Positions 45,681-52,965 of a DNA stretch of 52,965 nucleotides are shown here, in pieces. The notes beneath the pieces were generated by a model. The model was not told the origin of the DNA. It searched no databases and saw only the letters and a program-made list of their open reading frames with translations. Numbering within the stretch: position 1 is the stretch's first letter; every line of letters begins with the position of its first letter. This stretch comes from Saprospiraceae bacterium (lineage in GTDB: Bacteria > Bacteroidota > Bacteroidia > Chitinophagales > Saprospiraceae): assembly GCA_028284395.1 (NCBI GenBank), contig JANQRV010000286.1, forward strand, positions 1 to 52,965, written 5' to 3'. The position numbers and the translations under genes are program-made.

Positions 45681-47366
45681 CTAAAGGGCCATAAAGTCAT
45701 CAACTTCCAAACAATTCAAACAATGCTCCCGGGTAAGCCCACCCTTACGGGCGGAAGCAATTCCATACTTAATGTGCAAAATGCCATCCCGACTGTGCGC
45801 ATCCGGATTCACGGCAATCCTGACTCCCTTTGCCATAGCCTCGCCAAGGAACCGCCAATCGATATCCAGACGGTGAGGGTTGGCATTCAATTCAATTGCC
45901 ACCCCATTGGCCGCACAAGCATCGATCACCTTCTGGTGATCCAAGGGATAACCAGGCCGGGCCAAAAGAAGGCGCCCAGTGGGATGCCCCAATATGGTTG
46001 TATAAGGATTCTCGATCGCTTTAATGATCCTTTCTGTGGCCTTTTGCTCATCCATTCTCAAATTAGAGTGAACCGAGGCAATAATGAAGTCAAATTGACG
46101 CAACAATTCTTCTTCGTAGTCGAGACTACCGTCGTTCAAAATATCGCTCTCGATGCCTTTCAGAATTTTAAAAGGCGCCAGTTCAGTGTTCAACACATCA
46201 ATTTCCGCCATCTGTTCCAGGACCCGTTGCGGCTGGAGTCCATTGGCGTAAAAGGCCGATTTGGAATGATCGGTAATTCCGATGTAAGCATACCCCAAAT
46301 CCCGGGCATGTTCGGCCATTTCCCGTAACGTATGTAAGCCGTCACTGGCCGTCGTATGGACGTGGAGCACGCCCTTGATGTCAGCTGCCTCAATCAGGTT
46401 CGGGAGGACCCCGTCAATAGCTTGTTGCACAATGGATCCCTCCTCTCTCATTTCCGGAGCAATGGGTGAAATACCGGCTTTGGAGAAGACATCCTCTTCA
46501 GTAGTCAATCCCTTGAAATCAAGGTCCGGAAACCTTTCCATAAATGCTTCCATGAAGGAGTCGGAAGCGGTATAACGAAACTGCTTGGACCCAAATTCAC
46601 GCAACGGAAAATGATAGACCCTTACCGGCCAGTGCTCTATGGTAGCATCTGACAATTGTGGATTAATCAACTTTCTATTGATCAACAATTCATCGAACAA
46701 CAGGTCGATGGGACCGTCATATCCAATCATGATTTCCAGGCGCTCCAGCGTATTGCAACAGCGTCTCATCGCTCCGGTGTAAGCTACGCTAGCCTTCGGC
46801 AACAATGCCCGGATCTTTTCCAATACAGGTCCTCCTACCCCATCCAAGGTGGCAAAGTGAAACTGGTTTTGTGAATGCAGAAAGTATTCTAACTTCACCT
46901 TCAGATCATCTTGTGTCTTTTTGCCAAATCCTTTTAAATCGATCAGGCGATTTTCGTGCACGGCATAAAGTAGTTCCCCGGCACTCTCAATCCCCAACTC
47001 ATCCCACACGGCTTTGATCTTCTTAGGACCAAATCCTTTGACATTCAGCAATTCCTGAATACCCGGTGGCGTCTTTTCCCGGTATTTCTCCAAAGTAGCC
47101 ATCCGCCCGGTTTCGAGCAATTCTCGAATCTTACCACTGATAGCTTTGCCAATACCCTTAATGTTTTCCAACTCATCGGCAGGGATTTCCCCCAAAGGTC
47201 GATCCAGCTTTCGCAGCGTCAAATATGCATTGCTGTAAGAGCGGATTTTGAACGGGTTTTCCCCGTGCAGCTCCATGATTTTTCCCAGAAATTGAAAGGC
47301 CTTGGCAATCTCTTTGTTTGTCACGATAATGGTTTCTGTTGCTGCTTTGGTAGCTATAGACGCCAT
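45681..47366 (-). CDS. polX: PolX/PHP family protein, apparently with defective polymerase site
   Basis: The 561-residue protein has the PolX order: an N-terminal helix-hairpin-helix domain (HhH segments ENIKGIGKAISGKIRELL, LNVKGFGPKKIKAVW, IDLKGFGKKTQDDL), a nucleotidyltransferase core (about 165-300) and a C-terminal PHP nuclease (about 333-555). PHP ligands are all present: LHVHTTASDG (His335, His337, Asp342), TDHSKS, GIESDI (Glu406), ASVHSN, GHPTGR and NPDAHS. In the polymerase core, however, GS.RRG..T.GDIDIL is replaced by GAMRRCCNTLERLEIMIGY then DGPIDLLF, and the later DLR segment reads PVRVYHF. The metal-binding carboxylates are thus largely missing. A PHP-type exonuclease or repair scaffold is likely. 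The MFS gene lies downstream on the same strand. Confidence 0.88.
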   Translation of the reverse strand: MASIATKAATETIIVTNKEIAKAFQFLGKIMELHGENPFKIRSYSNAYLTLRKLDRPLGEIPADELENIKGIGKAISGKIRELLETGRMATLEKYREKTPPGIQELLNVKGFGPKKIKAVWDELGIESAGELLYAVHENRLIDLKGFGKKTQDDLKVKLEYFLHSQNQFHFATLDGVGGPVLEKIRALLPKASVAYTGAMRRCCNTLERLEIMIGYDGPIDLLFDELLINRKLINPQLSDATIEHWPVRVYHFPLREFGSKQFRYTASDSFMEAFMERFPDLDFKGLTTEEDVFSKAGISPIAPEMREEGSIVQQAIDGVLPNLIEAADIKGVLHVHTTASDGLHTLREMAEHARDLGYAYIGITDHSKSAFYANGLQPQRVLEQMAEIDVLNTELAPFKILKGIESDILNDGSLDYEEELLRQFDFIIASVHSNLRMDEQKATERIIKAIENPYTTILGHPTGRLLLARPGYPLDHQKVIDACAANGVAIELNANPHRLDIDWRFLGEAMAKGVRIAVNPDAHSRDGILHIKYGIASARKGGLTREHCLNCLEVDDFMAL

Positions 47367-47426
47367 AGCATCGAATGGTGCTTAGCGTATTGATTTGAGT
47401 AGCGATATACCGGTAATACCCAGGAA

Positions 47427-48065
47427 TTACAACTGGTTAATGTATTTGATCACACTTCGAACCTGAGCTTCTGCAAACCGTTCGACAATCTCGTCATTCA
47501 TCAACAATTGAGCATCTTCAAAATTATCGAAAAACAAATGTTCGATCAGGATGGCCGGCATGCTGGTCTTGGATAAGACAAAGAAACGTGCCTCCTTATC
47601 GTGGTCACCGTCGGAGGTATCGGTCCGATAGCGGATCCGGTCGCCTAAAACATCTTTAACGTTGTTCCAATGGATCTCCGCTAACTTATCCGATTTGGTG
47701 ACCCCTGGAGTGGTATATACCTCAAAACCTCTGGCACTGTGTGATGCAGAAGCATTTGAATGATTGGAAATATAAACACCTTTCTTATAATTCTTGTGAT
47801 ACCAATTTGCTACGTCGACCCGGTAGTGCAGGGAAAGATCCAGATACTCGTGGCTCACGACTACGTGATTGATCTTGAGCTGCGTGAGTTTTGCGGCCAC
47901 AACATCCGTCAAGGTACGGTTCCAAACTCCCTCGTAAAAAAACTTGCCATCGTGAAAATCACCACGCGCGTGTTCGAACATTTTACTGGGTGCAGTCACG
48001 TAATTGCCCTTGTCATCTAATGATCCATGACCCGCATCAAGATATACACAAAATTTATCGTTCAT
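47427..48065 (-). CDS. N-acetylmuramoyl-L-alanine amidase (Amidase_3 type)
   Basis: Starting at ATG 48065, the 212-residue enzyme opens directly with MNDKFCVYLDAGHGSLDDKG; longer in-frame forms add 23 unlikely residues. Zn-ligand segments of Amidase_3 are present: DAGHG (His13), the Glu in FYEGVWNRTL, and SNHSNAS, plus the catalytic Glu in ILIEHLFFDN. The family cleaves the bond between N-acetylmuramic acid and L-alanine in peptidoglycan. There is no signal peptide, which is unusual for an envelope amidase and more like phage-type endolysins, recycling enzymes or effectors with other export routes. No phage genes or holin are nearby. The gene is upstream of polX on the same strand with a 60-nt gap. 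Confidence 0.85.
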   Translation of the reverse strand: MNDKFCVYLDAGHGSLDDKGNYVTAPSKMFEHARGDFHDGKFFYEGVWNRTLTDVVAAKLTQLKINHVVVSHEYLDLSLHYRVDVANWYHKNYKKGVYISNHSNASASHSARGFEVYTTPGVTKSDKLAEIHWNNVKDVLGDRIRYRTDTSDGDHDKEARFFVLSKTSMPAILIEHLFFDNFEDAQLLMNDEIVERFAEAQVRSVIKYINQL

Positions 48066-48182
48066 TTGATTTAGTTTTTGAAACCGATTCCGGACGGGCG
48101 GTAAAATAAGCATTATCCACCTGATTTCCACCAATTAAACCAATTATCAAAGTCAATTATTACATTTAAAAATTAAAAATAT

Positions 48183-48190
48183 TATTTTTG
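48183..48190 (+). promoter_or_regulatory. Candidate -7 element for the secreted protein gene at 48253
   Basis: TATTTTTG matches TAnnTTTG exactly, 62 nt upstream of the start codon. A clear -33 TTTG box is not seen in the AT-rich stretch before it. The 48066-48252 gap otherwise holds nothing recognisable. Confidence 0.4.
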
Positions 48191-48252
48191 CTGTTATTAG
48201 CATGGTTTTTGCGATTTCTTTTGCATAGACCGGAGCAAAAACAAAAACAACA

Positions 48253-49020
48253 ATGGGGCAAATACTACCGAACACCTTCCTATTCCTATTCCTAATGGTC
48301 CAATTACAGGCACAAACACAAAGGCCCCACTCCTATTCTGTTTTAGAGATTGGCCCCACACAATACGGTGACAGCTTAACCTACAAGGTTTCCAGCCAAG
48401 AAAGCAGTCTTTTGACCGTAGCTATCCAGCGACCCAAACTGGAAAGAGACCGACATTTACTGCACCGTACCAGCAAACCGGCCGGCAACCAGGAATTTCT
48501 GGAAGTCGACTCCCTGGCAGGGCTTTTTCTTCATCGAGCCGTCTTACCCAACGGTCACGACCTCATTTTCGACCGCAAGATGCAATTGCTTCCCGCCCAG
48601 CTAAAAACCGGCGAAAAATATCATTTCACTGCTACCTTTAAGGTAATGGACAAAGGACGGTTGGTCCACCGCGGCCATCAAAAAACTGAGATAAAATGTC
48701 TCGGTTTTGATTCTGCCTATACCCCATTCCAGAATTTTGCACAGTGCCTGGTTCTCTATATCAAGACTACGCAACAGTTTGACTCGGAAAAACCCTCCAT
48801 TACCACACATGCAAAAAAATGGTACGTCAAAGGACTAGGTCTTGTAAAAATGGCGGAAAAAACTATTGGCGAGGAGCAGGAAATACAACGTACCTCCTGG
48901 CAGATAAAAGACTTGAAACGATACGGAAAATGGTTGGATCAAATAGAAACAGCCCCTAAAGTTCCCGCATTAAGGGACAAGAACAGTTCCAAACCAGTCG
49001 TAGCAAAAATCCGCGTCTAG
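48253..49020 (+). CDS. Secreted protein, DUF3108-like, function unknown
   Basis: The 255-residue product has an N-terminal signal (MGQILPNTFLFLFLMVQLQ, cut after AQA or TQ) and a mature beta-rich region: YGDSLTYKVSSQESSLLTV, ALFLHR-like strands, LKTGEKYHFTATFKVMDKG, and KKWYVKGLGLVKMAEKTIG. The pattern of a YHF/F.V repeat followed by W.VKGLGLVK resembles the DUF3108/lipid-binding barrel type, in which a late GLGLVK motif is common. I cannot assign a precise function. The last residues (KPVVAKIRV) are basic. Its stop codon overlaps the stop of the convergent DUF3467 gene by 2-3 bases, so transcription from both sides meets here. Confidence 0.7.
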   Translation: MGQILPNTFLFLFLMVQLQAQTQRPHSYSVLEIGPTQYGDSLTYKVSSQESSLLTVAIQRPKLERDRHLLHRTSKPAGNQEFLEVDSLAGLFLHRAVLPNGHDLIFDRKMQLLPAQLKTGEKYHFTATFKVMDKGRLVHRGHQKTEIKCLGFDSAYTPFQNFAQCLVLYIKTTQQFDSEKPSITTHAKKWYVKGLGLVKMAEKTIGEEQEIQRTSWQIKDLKRYGKWLDQIETAPKVPALRDKNSSKPVVAKIRV

Positions 49021-49337
49021 GCCTGAGCCTTAGGCGTATTGAAGTTCATTGGCGGAAAAGAAGGTGGTTCTGGTTCGCCGATCGGCCCGTGTTGTTTTTC
49101 AAATTTCTTCACATTATCGTTGAGTGCCATCAACAATCGCTTCGCGTGCTTCGGCGTCAGAATGATCCTGGATTTCACTTTCGCCTTTGGAACATTAGGC
49201 ACCAACCGGATAAAATCAACAATAAATTCAGATTGAGAATGAGAAATGATGGCCAGATTCGAATAGGTTCCCTCCGCAACTTCCTCTGGCAATTCAATAT
49301 TGAGTTGATTTTGTCCTTTCTTTTTCTGCTCTTCCAT
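49017..49337 (-). CDS. DUF3467 family protein
   Basis: The 106-residue cytoplasmic protein starts MEEQKKKGQNQLNIELPEE; an earlier in-frame ATG would extend into the topA coding end and add a Lys/Arg-rich stretch, so 49337 is preferred. The core YSNLAIISHSQSEFIVDFI, VPKAKVKSRIILTPKHAKR and LLMALNDNVKKFEKQHG is the DUF3467 signature. The family is small, highly conserved in Bacteroidota and others, and of unknown role. The C-terminus is Pro-rich (GEPEPPSFPPMNF). It begins 4 nt after the topA stop, so it is co-transcribed with topA; a nucleic-acid or topoisomerase-related role is only a guess from that position. Confidence 0.9.
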   Translation of the reverse strand: MEEQKKKGQNQLNIELPEEVAEGTYSNLAIISHSQSEFIVDFIRLVPNVPKAKVKSRIILTPKHAKRLLMALNDNVKKFEKQHGPIGEPEPPSFPPMNFNTPKAQA

Positions 49338-49341
49338 AAGA

Positions 49342-51879
49342 TTATTTCTTTTTCGCTTTTTTTCCTTTCTTAGCAAAGGCGTCGGGAATCTCCAACTCGA
49401 TTAGTTTTTTGACCTCTTCCAGCGTAAATTCCTTTGCATCTTCCGAAGTTACGCGTTTCCCATCTACCTTCGGAATTTTTATATTCTTTTTCTTGAACCG
49501 GATAAAAGGCCCCCATCGACCATTTTCAACCGAAATCTTTTCATCTTCCCACTTGTGAATGTACCGATTGGCTTCCTTTTCAATTTTCTTTTCGATCAAT
49601 TCAAACATCTCATCCGTTGAAATGTTTTCGAAGTCGTATTTCTTAGGCACATTGACAAACATGTTATTCCATTTGAGATAGGGACCAAAACGACCTTTGC
49701 CTTTGGTGATTGCCAATCCCTGGTAAGTGGCCACCGGCGCATCGGCACGTTTCTTCTCTTCGATCAACTCAATGGCTCTTTCCATTGGAAGCGTCAACGG
49801 ATCCTCATTCCTCGGGATTGAGATGAATTTCTCCTTAAACTTCACATACGGACCAAAACGACCGTTGCCGATGATCACTTCTTCCCCCTCGTATTCACCC
49901 AAAGTCTTCGGCAGTTGGAACAGCTTCATCGCTTCCTCAAAAGTAATGGCTTCCAATGACTGCCCCGGCTGTAAGTTGCCGTATCTCGGTTTTTCTCCTT
50001 CCTCCAATTCATCCTGAGTACCGATCTGAACAACTGGTCCGAGGCGTGCCATCCGACATAGAACGGTACGTCCCGTTTCCGGGTCGGTGCCCAGAATGCG
50101 CTCCCTGGTTGGCCTTTCCGCATGTTCGATCGTATGCTCTACCGTCTGGTGAAAAGGACTGTAAAACTCGCCCAGCATGGTTCCCCAATCCATATTGCCC
50201 GAGGCTATCACATCGAAGTCCTTCTCGATGCCGGCCGTAAAGCTATAGTCCATTACCTTATCGAAATGTTCATCCAGAAAGTCACTGACGGTAATGCCCA
50301 TTTCGGTTGGAAACAACCGGTTTTTGACAGCACCGGTGATTTCTGTTTTCTCCATTTTATCCAGCTTACCATCCTTCAAGGTCATCAGGTTGTAAGCTCT
50401 TTCCTTTCCCTCCCTGGTATCTTTAATAACGTACCCCCTGGCCTCTTCCATGATCTTACTAATGATCGGCGCATAAGTGGACGGTCGCCCAATGCCCAAC
50501 TCCTCCAGTTTTTTCACCAAGCTGGCTTCCGTAAATCGCGCCGGAGGCCGCGTAAATCGTTCCATGGCCTGGATATTATTCAGGTCCAATTTCTGGTTGA
50601 CCTTCAAAGGTGGCAGCATCCCACCGGCCTCCTCTTCATCATCGTCGTCTTTCGATTCGAGATATACTTTCAGGAATCCATCGAATTTCAAGACTTCTCC
50701 CACGGCTTGCAGCGTTTCCGCAGGCATGGTCGATATGCCGATCTTGACGGTGGTTTTCTCCAGAATCGCTTCCGACATCTGCGAAGCAATGGTCCGTTTC
50801 CAAATTAATTCGTAAACACGTTGTTCATCCCTACCCAATGCAATGTTTTGACGCTCTATGTAGGTCGGGCGGATGGCTTCGTGCGCTTCCTGCGCATTGG
50901 CATTCTTGCTCTTGAACCGTCGGGCTTTAACATACTCCTTACCGTATTGGCTTTCGATTTCCTGGGTGATATTCTGAATGGCCAATTCACTGAGATTAGT
51001 AGAATCGGTACGCATATAAGTGATGAGTCCCGCCTCATATAGTTTCTGTGCGACAACCATAGTGCGTTTCACCGAAAACCCCATTTTGCGACTGGCTTCC
51101 TGCTGCAAGGTAGAAGTTGTGAACGGAGCCGCTGGCCGGCGTTTCAAGGGCTTCACTTCAATGTTGTTGATTGCAAAGGAAGCATCAACACAATTCTTTA
51201 AAAATGCCTCCGCTCCGGCTTGAGTCTCGTATTTTACCGGTGATTCTGCTTTCAGTTCTACGATCTTACCCCGCTGGTTCTTGACATCGAAATAGGCCGT
51301 TACTTTATAAAAAGAAGTTTGTTCGAATTCATTGATCCGCCGCTCCCTTTCAACCACGAGTTTTACTGCCACCGACTGAACCCGGCCGGCAGATAATTTG
51401 CCGCGGATCTTTTTCCAAAGAATCTCCGACAGTTCGAATCCTACCAGACGATCCAAAATACGACGTGCCTGCTGCGCATTCACCAGGTTTTGATCAACCG
51501 TACGGGGATTCTGAATAGCCTTTTGAATGGCTGGTTTCGTGATTTCGCGAAACACAATGCGCTTCGTAGATGCTGCATCCAGGCCCAAGACTTCACAGAG
51601 GTGCCACGAAATTGCTTCTCCTTCCCGGTCCTCATCCGTTGCTAGCCAAACGTGTTCGGTCTTCTTGACCCAGTCTTTCAGCTCCTTTACAACCTTCTTC
51701 TTTTCCGGAGAAACAATGTACTTGGGCTTGAAATTGTTTTCGACATCAACGGCGTTATTGCCCTTGTCCAGGTCTCGAACGTGACCATAACTGGATTTCA
51801 CCTTGAAATCCTTACCGAGAAATTTTTCAATGGTTTTCGCCTTTGCGGGGGACTCAACGATCAGCAAGTTGTTTGGCAT
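49342..51879 (-). CDS. topA: DNA topoisomerase I (type IA)
   Basis: The 845-residue enzyme has the Toprim motifs LLIVESPAKAKTIEKFLG and Asp82-Glu-Asp84-Arg-Glu86 (ATDEDREGEAI), and the active-site Tyr288 in GLITYMRTDSTNL. It relaxes negative supercoils through a 5'-phosphotyrosine link and Mg2+. The C-terminal region lacks the Cys4 zinc fingers of E. coli TopA and instead carries at least three repeats with GRFGPYVKFKE, GRFGPYLKWNN and GRWGPFIRFKK, then a Lys-rich tail (AKKGKKAKKK), the usual Bacteroidota-type TopA end. It is upstream of DUF3467 with 4 nt between them. A TAnnTTTG box lies 56 nt before its start. TopB is also encoded in this window. Confidence 0.96.
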   Translation of the reverse strand: MPNNLLIVESPAKAKTIEKFLGKDFKVKSSYGHVRDLDKGNNAVDVENNFKPKYIVSPEKKKVVKELKDWVKKTEHVWLATDEDREGEAISWHLCEVLGLDAASTKRIVFREITKPAIQKAIQNPRTVDQNLVNAQQARRILDRLVGFELSEILWKKIRGKLSAGRVQSVAVKLVVERERRINEFEQTSFYKVTAYFDVKNQRGKIVELKAESPVKYETQAGAEAFLKNCVDASFAINNIEVKPLKRRPAAPFTTSTLQQEASRKMGFSVKRTMVVAQKLYEAGLITYMRTDSTNLSELAIQNITQEIESQYGKEYVKARRFKSKNANAQEAHEAIRPTYIERQNIALGRDEQRVYELIWKRTIASQMSEAILEKTTVKIGISTMPAETLQAVGEVLKFDGFLKVYLESKDDDDEEEAGGMLPPLKVNQKLDLNNIQAMERFTRPPARFTEASLVKKLEELGIGRPSTYAPIISKIMEEARGYVIKDTREGKERAYNLMTLKDGKLDKMEKTEITGAVKNRLFPTEMGITVSDFLDEHFDKVMDYSFTAGIEKDFDVIASGNMDWGTMLGEFYSPFHQTVEHTIEHAERPTRERILGTDPETGRTVLCRMARLGPVVQIGTQDELEEGEKPRYGNLQPGQSLEAITFEEAMKLFQLPKTLGEYEGEEVIIGNGRFGPYVKFKEKFISIPRNEDPLTLPMERAIELIEEKKRADAPVATYQGLAITKGKGRFGPYLKWNNMFVNVPKKYDFENISTDEMFELIEKKIEKEANRYIHKWEDEKISVENGRWGPFIRFKKKNIKIPKVDGKRVTSEDAKEFTLEEVKKLIELEIPDAFAKKGKKAKKK

Positions 51880-52220
51880 AGTCCTGGGAATTTTTTTACA
51901 CTATTAAACATGCTCCAACTAATTTTCAGGAATGCAAATGTATATACGTTCAAGGACAAATTCCCGATTTTGCTTGGATAAATTTCTTTTTTTTAGCGTA
52001 AAAACCTCTTAATGAGCACCTTCTAAACAAAACACATTAAGCTTAATTAACATTTATTTTCTTTTAATATCTTCCCAAAAATCTTTTTCTATATTTACCC
52101 CGCTAATTATTCGCTTCCGAAACTAACACGCCCTGAACAGTATCCCAAAACTTCTGAGGTTCATTATTTGTATTCACCTATCACCGGGTGCTACATCCGG
52201 TTGGTAATTAAATACCGATT
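51880..52220. other. 341-bp divergent region between topA and the right-edge gene
   Basis: On the minus strand, TACATTTG (51935-51942) is an exact -7 match for topA. On the plus strand TATATTTA (52090-52097) is a seven-of-eight match for the right-edge gene. The middle is very AT-rich (52010-52110). No hairpin terminator, RNA gene or open frame is recognised. Confidence 0.4.
51935..51942 (-). promoter_or_regulatory. -7 promoter element of topA
   Basis: Minus-strand TACATTTG fits TAnnTTTG exactly, 56 nt upstream of the topA ATG. A TTTG at 51956-51959 is too close (about 14 nt) to be a standard -33 box, so the upstream element is unclear. Confidence 0.5.
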
Positions 52221-52965
52221 ATGAAAAAGATTTTCGTAGCGGCAACCGGACAACATGTTGGAAAGACGACCTCCACCCTGGGTTTGGTAGCAAATCTCAT
52301 TAAACGAGGTTACAAAACGGGCTACTGCAAACCCGTCGGACAAAAACACGTCGACATCGATGGCATGATTGCCGACAAGGATGCCGTCCTCTTTTCAAAA
52401 GTCATCGAATTCCAAATCGATCCTAAACTGCACAGTCCCGTCATTCTCGGTAGTGGAGTGACCGCCGAGTACATTGAACATCCGGACCATTTTACTTTCC
52501 GAAAAGATCTCGCTCAGGCTGCCACCACCCTGGAATCTTTCTACGACGTCGTCGTTTACGAAGGGACCGGCCATCCTGGTGTCGGAAGTGTCGTCGGGCT
52601 CTCCAACGCCGACGTGGCCAAAATGTTGGGTACTGGCGTAGTCATGATCGTTGAAGGCGGTATTGGCAGCACCATCGACAAACTAAACATGAGCATCTCC
52701 ATGTTTCGCGAAAAAAAGGTCCCCATCATTGGTGTCATCGTCAATAAAGTTAAGCAGGACAAATACGACAAAATTCAGTACTATCTCCAACGGGGACTCG
52801 CCAATATGGGCATTCCCCTCCTCGGACTACTTCCCTACGACCCCACTCTTTCCTTTCCAATCATGGCCACGGTTAAACAAGCTGTAAAAGGTAGAGTCCT
52901 GGTCAATGGAGGTTGCCTCGGCAACAAGGAAGAGGAAATCGTGCCGGGTTCACTTTTGGAAAGTC
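52221..52965 (+). CDS. BioD/Pta-N-terminal-like P-loop protein, truncated at right edge
   Basis: The frame opens at ATG 52221 and is still open at the end of the window (248 codons seen). It starts MKKIFVAATGQHVGKTTST, with the P-loop GQHVGKTT. A KPVGQKHVDIDG segment, VVVYEGTGHPGVGSVVGLSN and VMIVEGGIGSTID follow, the fold of dethiobiotin synthetase-like (BioD) domains. The combination matches the N-terminal domain of phosphotransacetylase-type and DRTGG-domain proteins, which bind a nucleotide and regulate or sense rather than make biotin. IPLLGLLPYDPTLSFPIMA is also typical of these AAA_26 proteins. Whether a DRTGG or catalytic domain follows is outside the window. Confidence 0.85.
   Translation, partial: MKKIFVAATGQHVGKTTSTLGLVANLIKRGYKTGYCKPVGQKHVDIDGMIADKDAVLFSKVIEFQIDPKLHSPVILGSGVTAEYIEHPDHFTFRKDLAQAATTLESFYDVVVYEGTGHPGVGSVVGLSNADVAKMLGTGVVMIVEGGIGSTIDKLNMSISMFREKKVPIIGVIVNKVKQDKYDKIQYYLQRGLANMGIPLLGLLPYDPTLSFPIMATVKQAVKGRVLVNGGCLGNKEEEIVPGSLLES

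Overview
This window looks like chromosomal DNA of a Bacteroidota bacterium, probably from the Saprospiria/Lewinella side of the phylum; the class is an inference. The signs are a kelch protein with a type IX secretion (T9SS) C-terminal tail, the short basic bS21 ribosomal protein, DUF1573, DUF3467 and DUF6090 proteins, fused 800-residue FtsX/MacB-type permeases, and several TAnnTTTG -7 promoter elements with little Shine-Dalgarno sequence. No rRNA, tRNA, transposase, integrase, phage gene or CRISPR array was recognised.

Layout. 1-310 is the 5' end of a secreted Ig-like protein leaving the window on the left. 514-7724 is a leftward operon of three fused ABC-type permeases. 7957-10653 is a secreted S9 peptidase with an extra C-terminal domain. 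10799-13779 is a PadR repressor plus permease module, divergent from a DUF6090 membrane protein across a repeat-rich intergenic region. 14675-17410 is a second S9 peptidase. 17571-23402 holds topB, a retropepsin-like protease and the T9SS kelch protein. 23476-27272 is a hydantoinase/oxoprolinase A-B pair. 27411-28577 holds a Fur-family repressor, rpsU and a small membrane protein. 28766-33158 is a leftward group: TlpA-like lipoprotein, UbiA prenyltransferase, PHP phosphatase and PhoD. 33271-36596 holds a DUF1573 lipoprotein, a rightward two-gene membrane unit and a PhyH-type oxygenase. 36845-40245 contains a second PadR-permease module. 40191-43391 holds a GNAT protein and a glucose/gluconate-dehydrogenase-like pair (GMC flavoprotein plus Tat/lipobox subunit). 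43435-49020 holds small membrane proteins, a TetA-like MFS exporter, a PolX/PHP protein, an amidase and a secreted protein. 49017-51879 is topA-DUF3467. 52221 to the right edge is a truncated BioD/Pta-like P-loop protein.

How genes may work together. Five fused permeases are present and no ABC ATPase is seen. Two of the five sit directly behind a PadR repressor gene (1-2 nt apart) and carry an extra cytoplasmic prefix. This resembles the duplicated orphan permeases known from Acidobacteria, and the three-gene operon may be the same kind. The strongest regulatory clue is a 29-bp sequence (24 of 29 identical) shared by the leader of the Fur-family gene and the leader of a distant two-gene unit encoding a Cys-rich membrane-anchored protein and a membrane protein with a TGAT flavinylation-like motif. 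A small metal-responsive regulon is a reasonable hypothesis. The PolX protein keeps its PHP nuclease site but appears to have lost the polymerase carboxylates.
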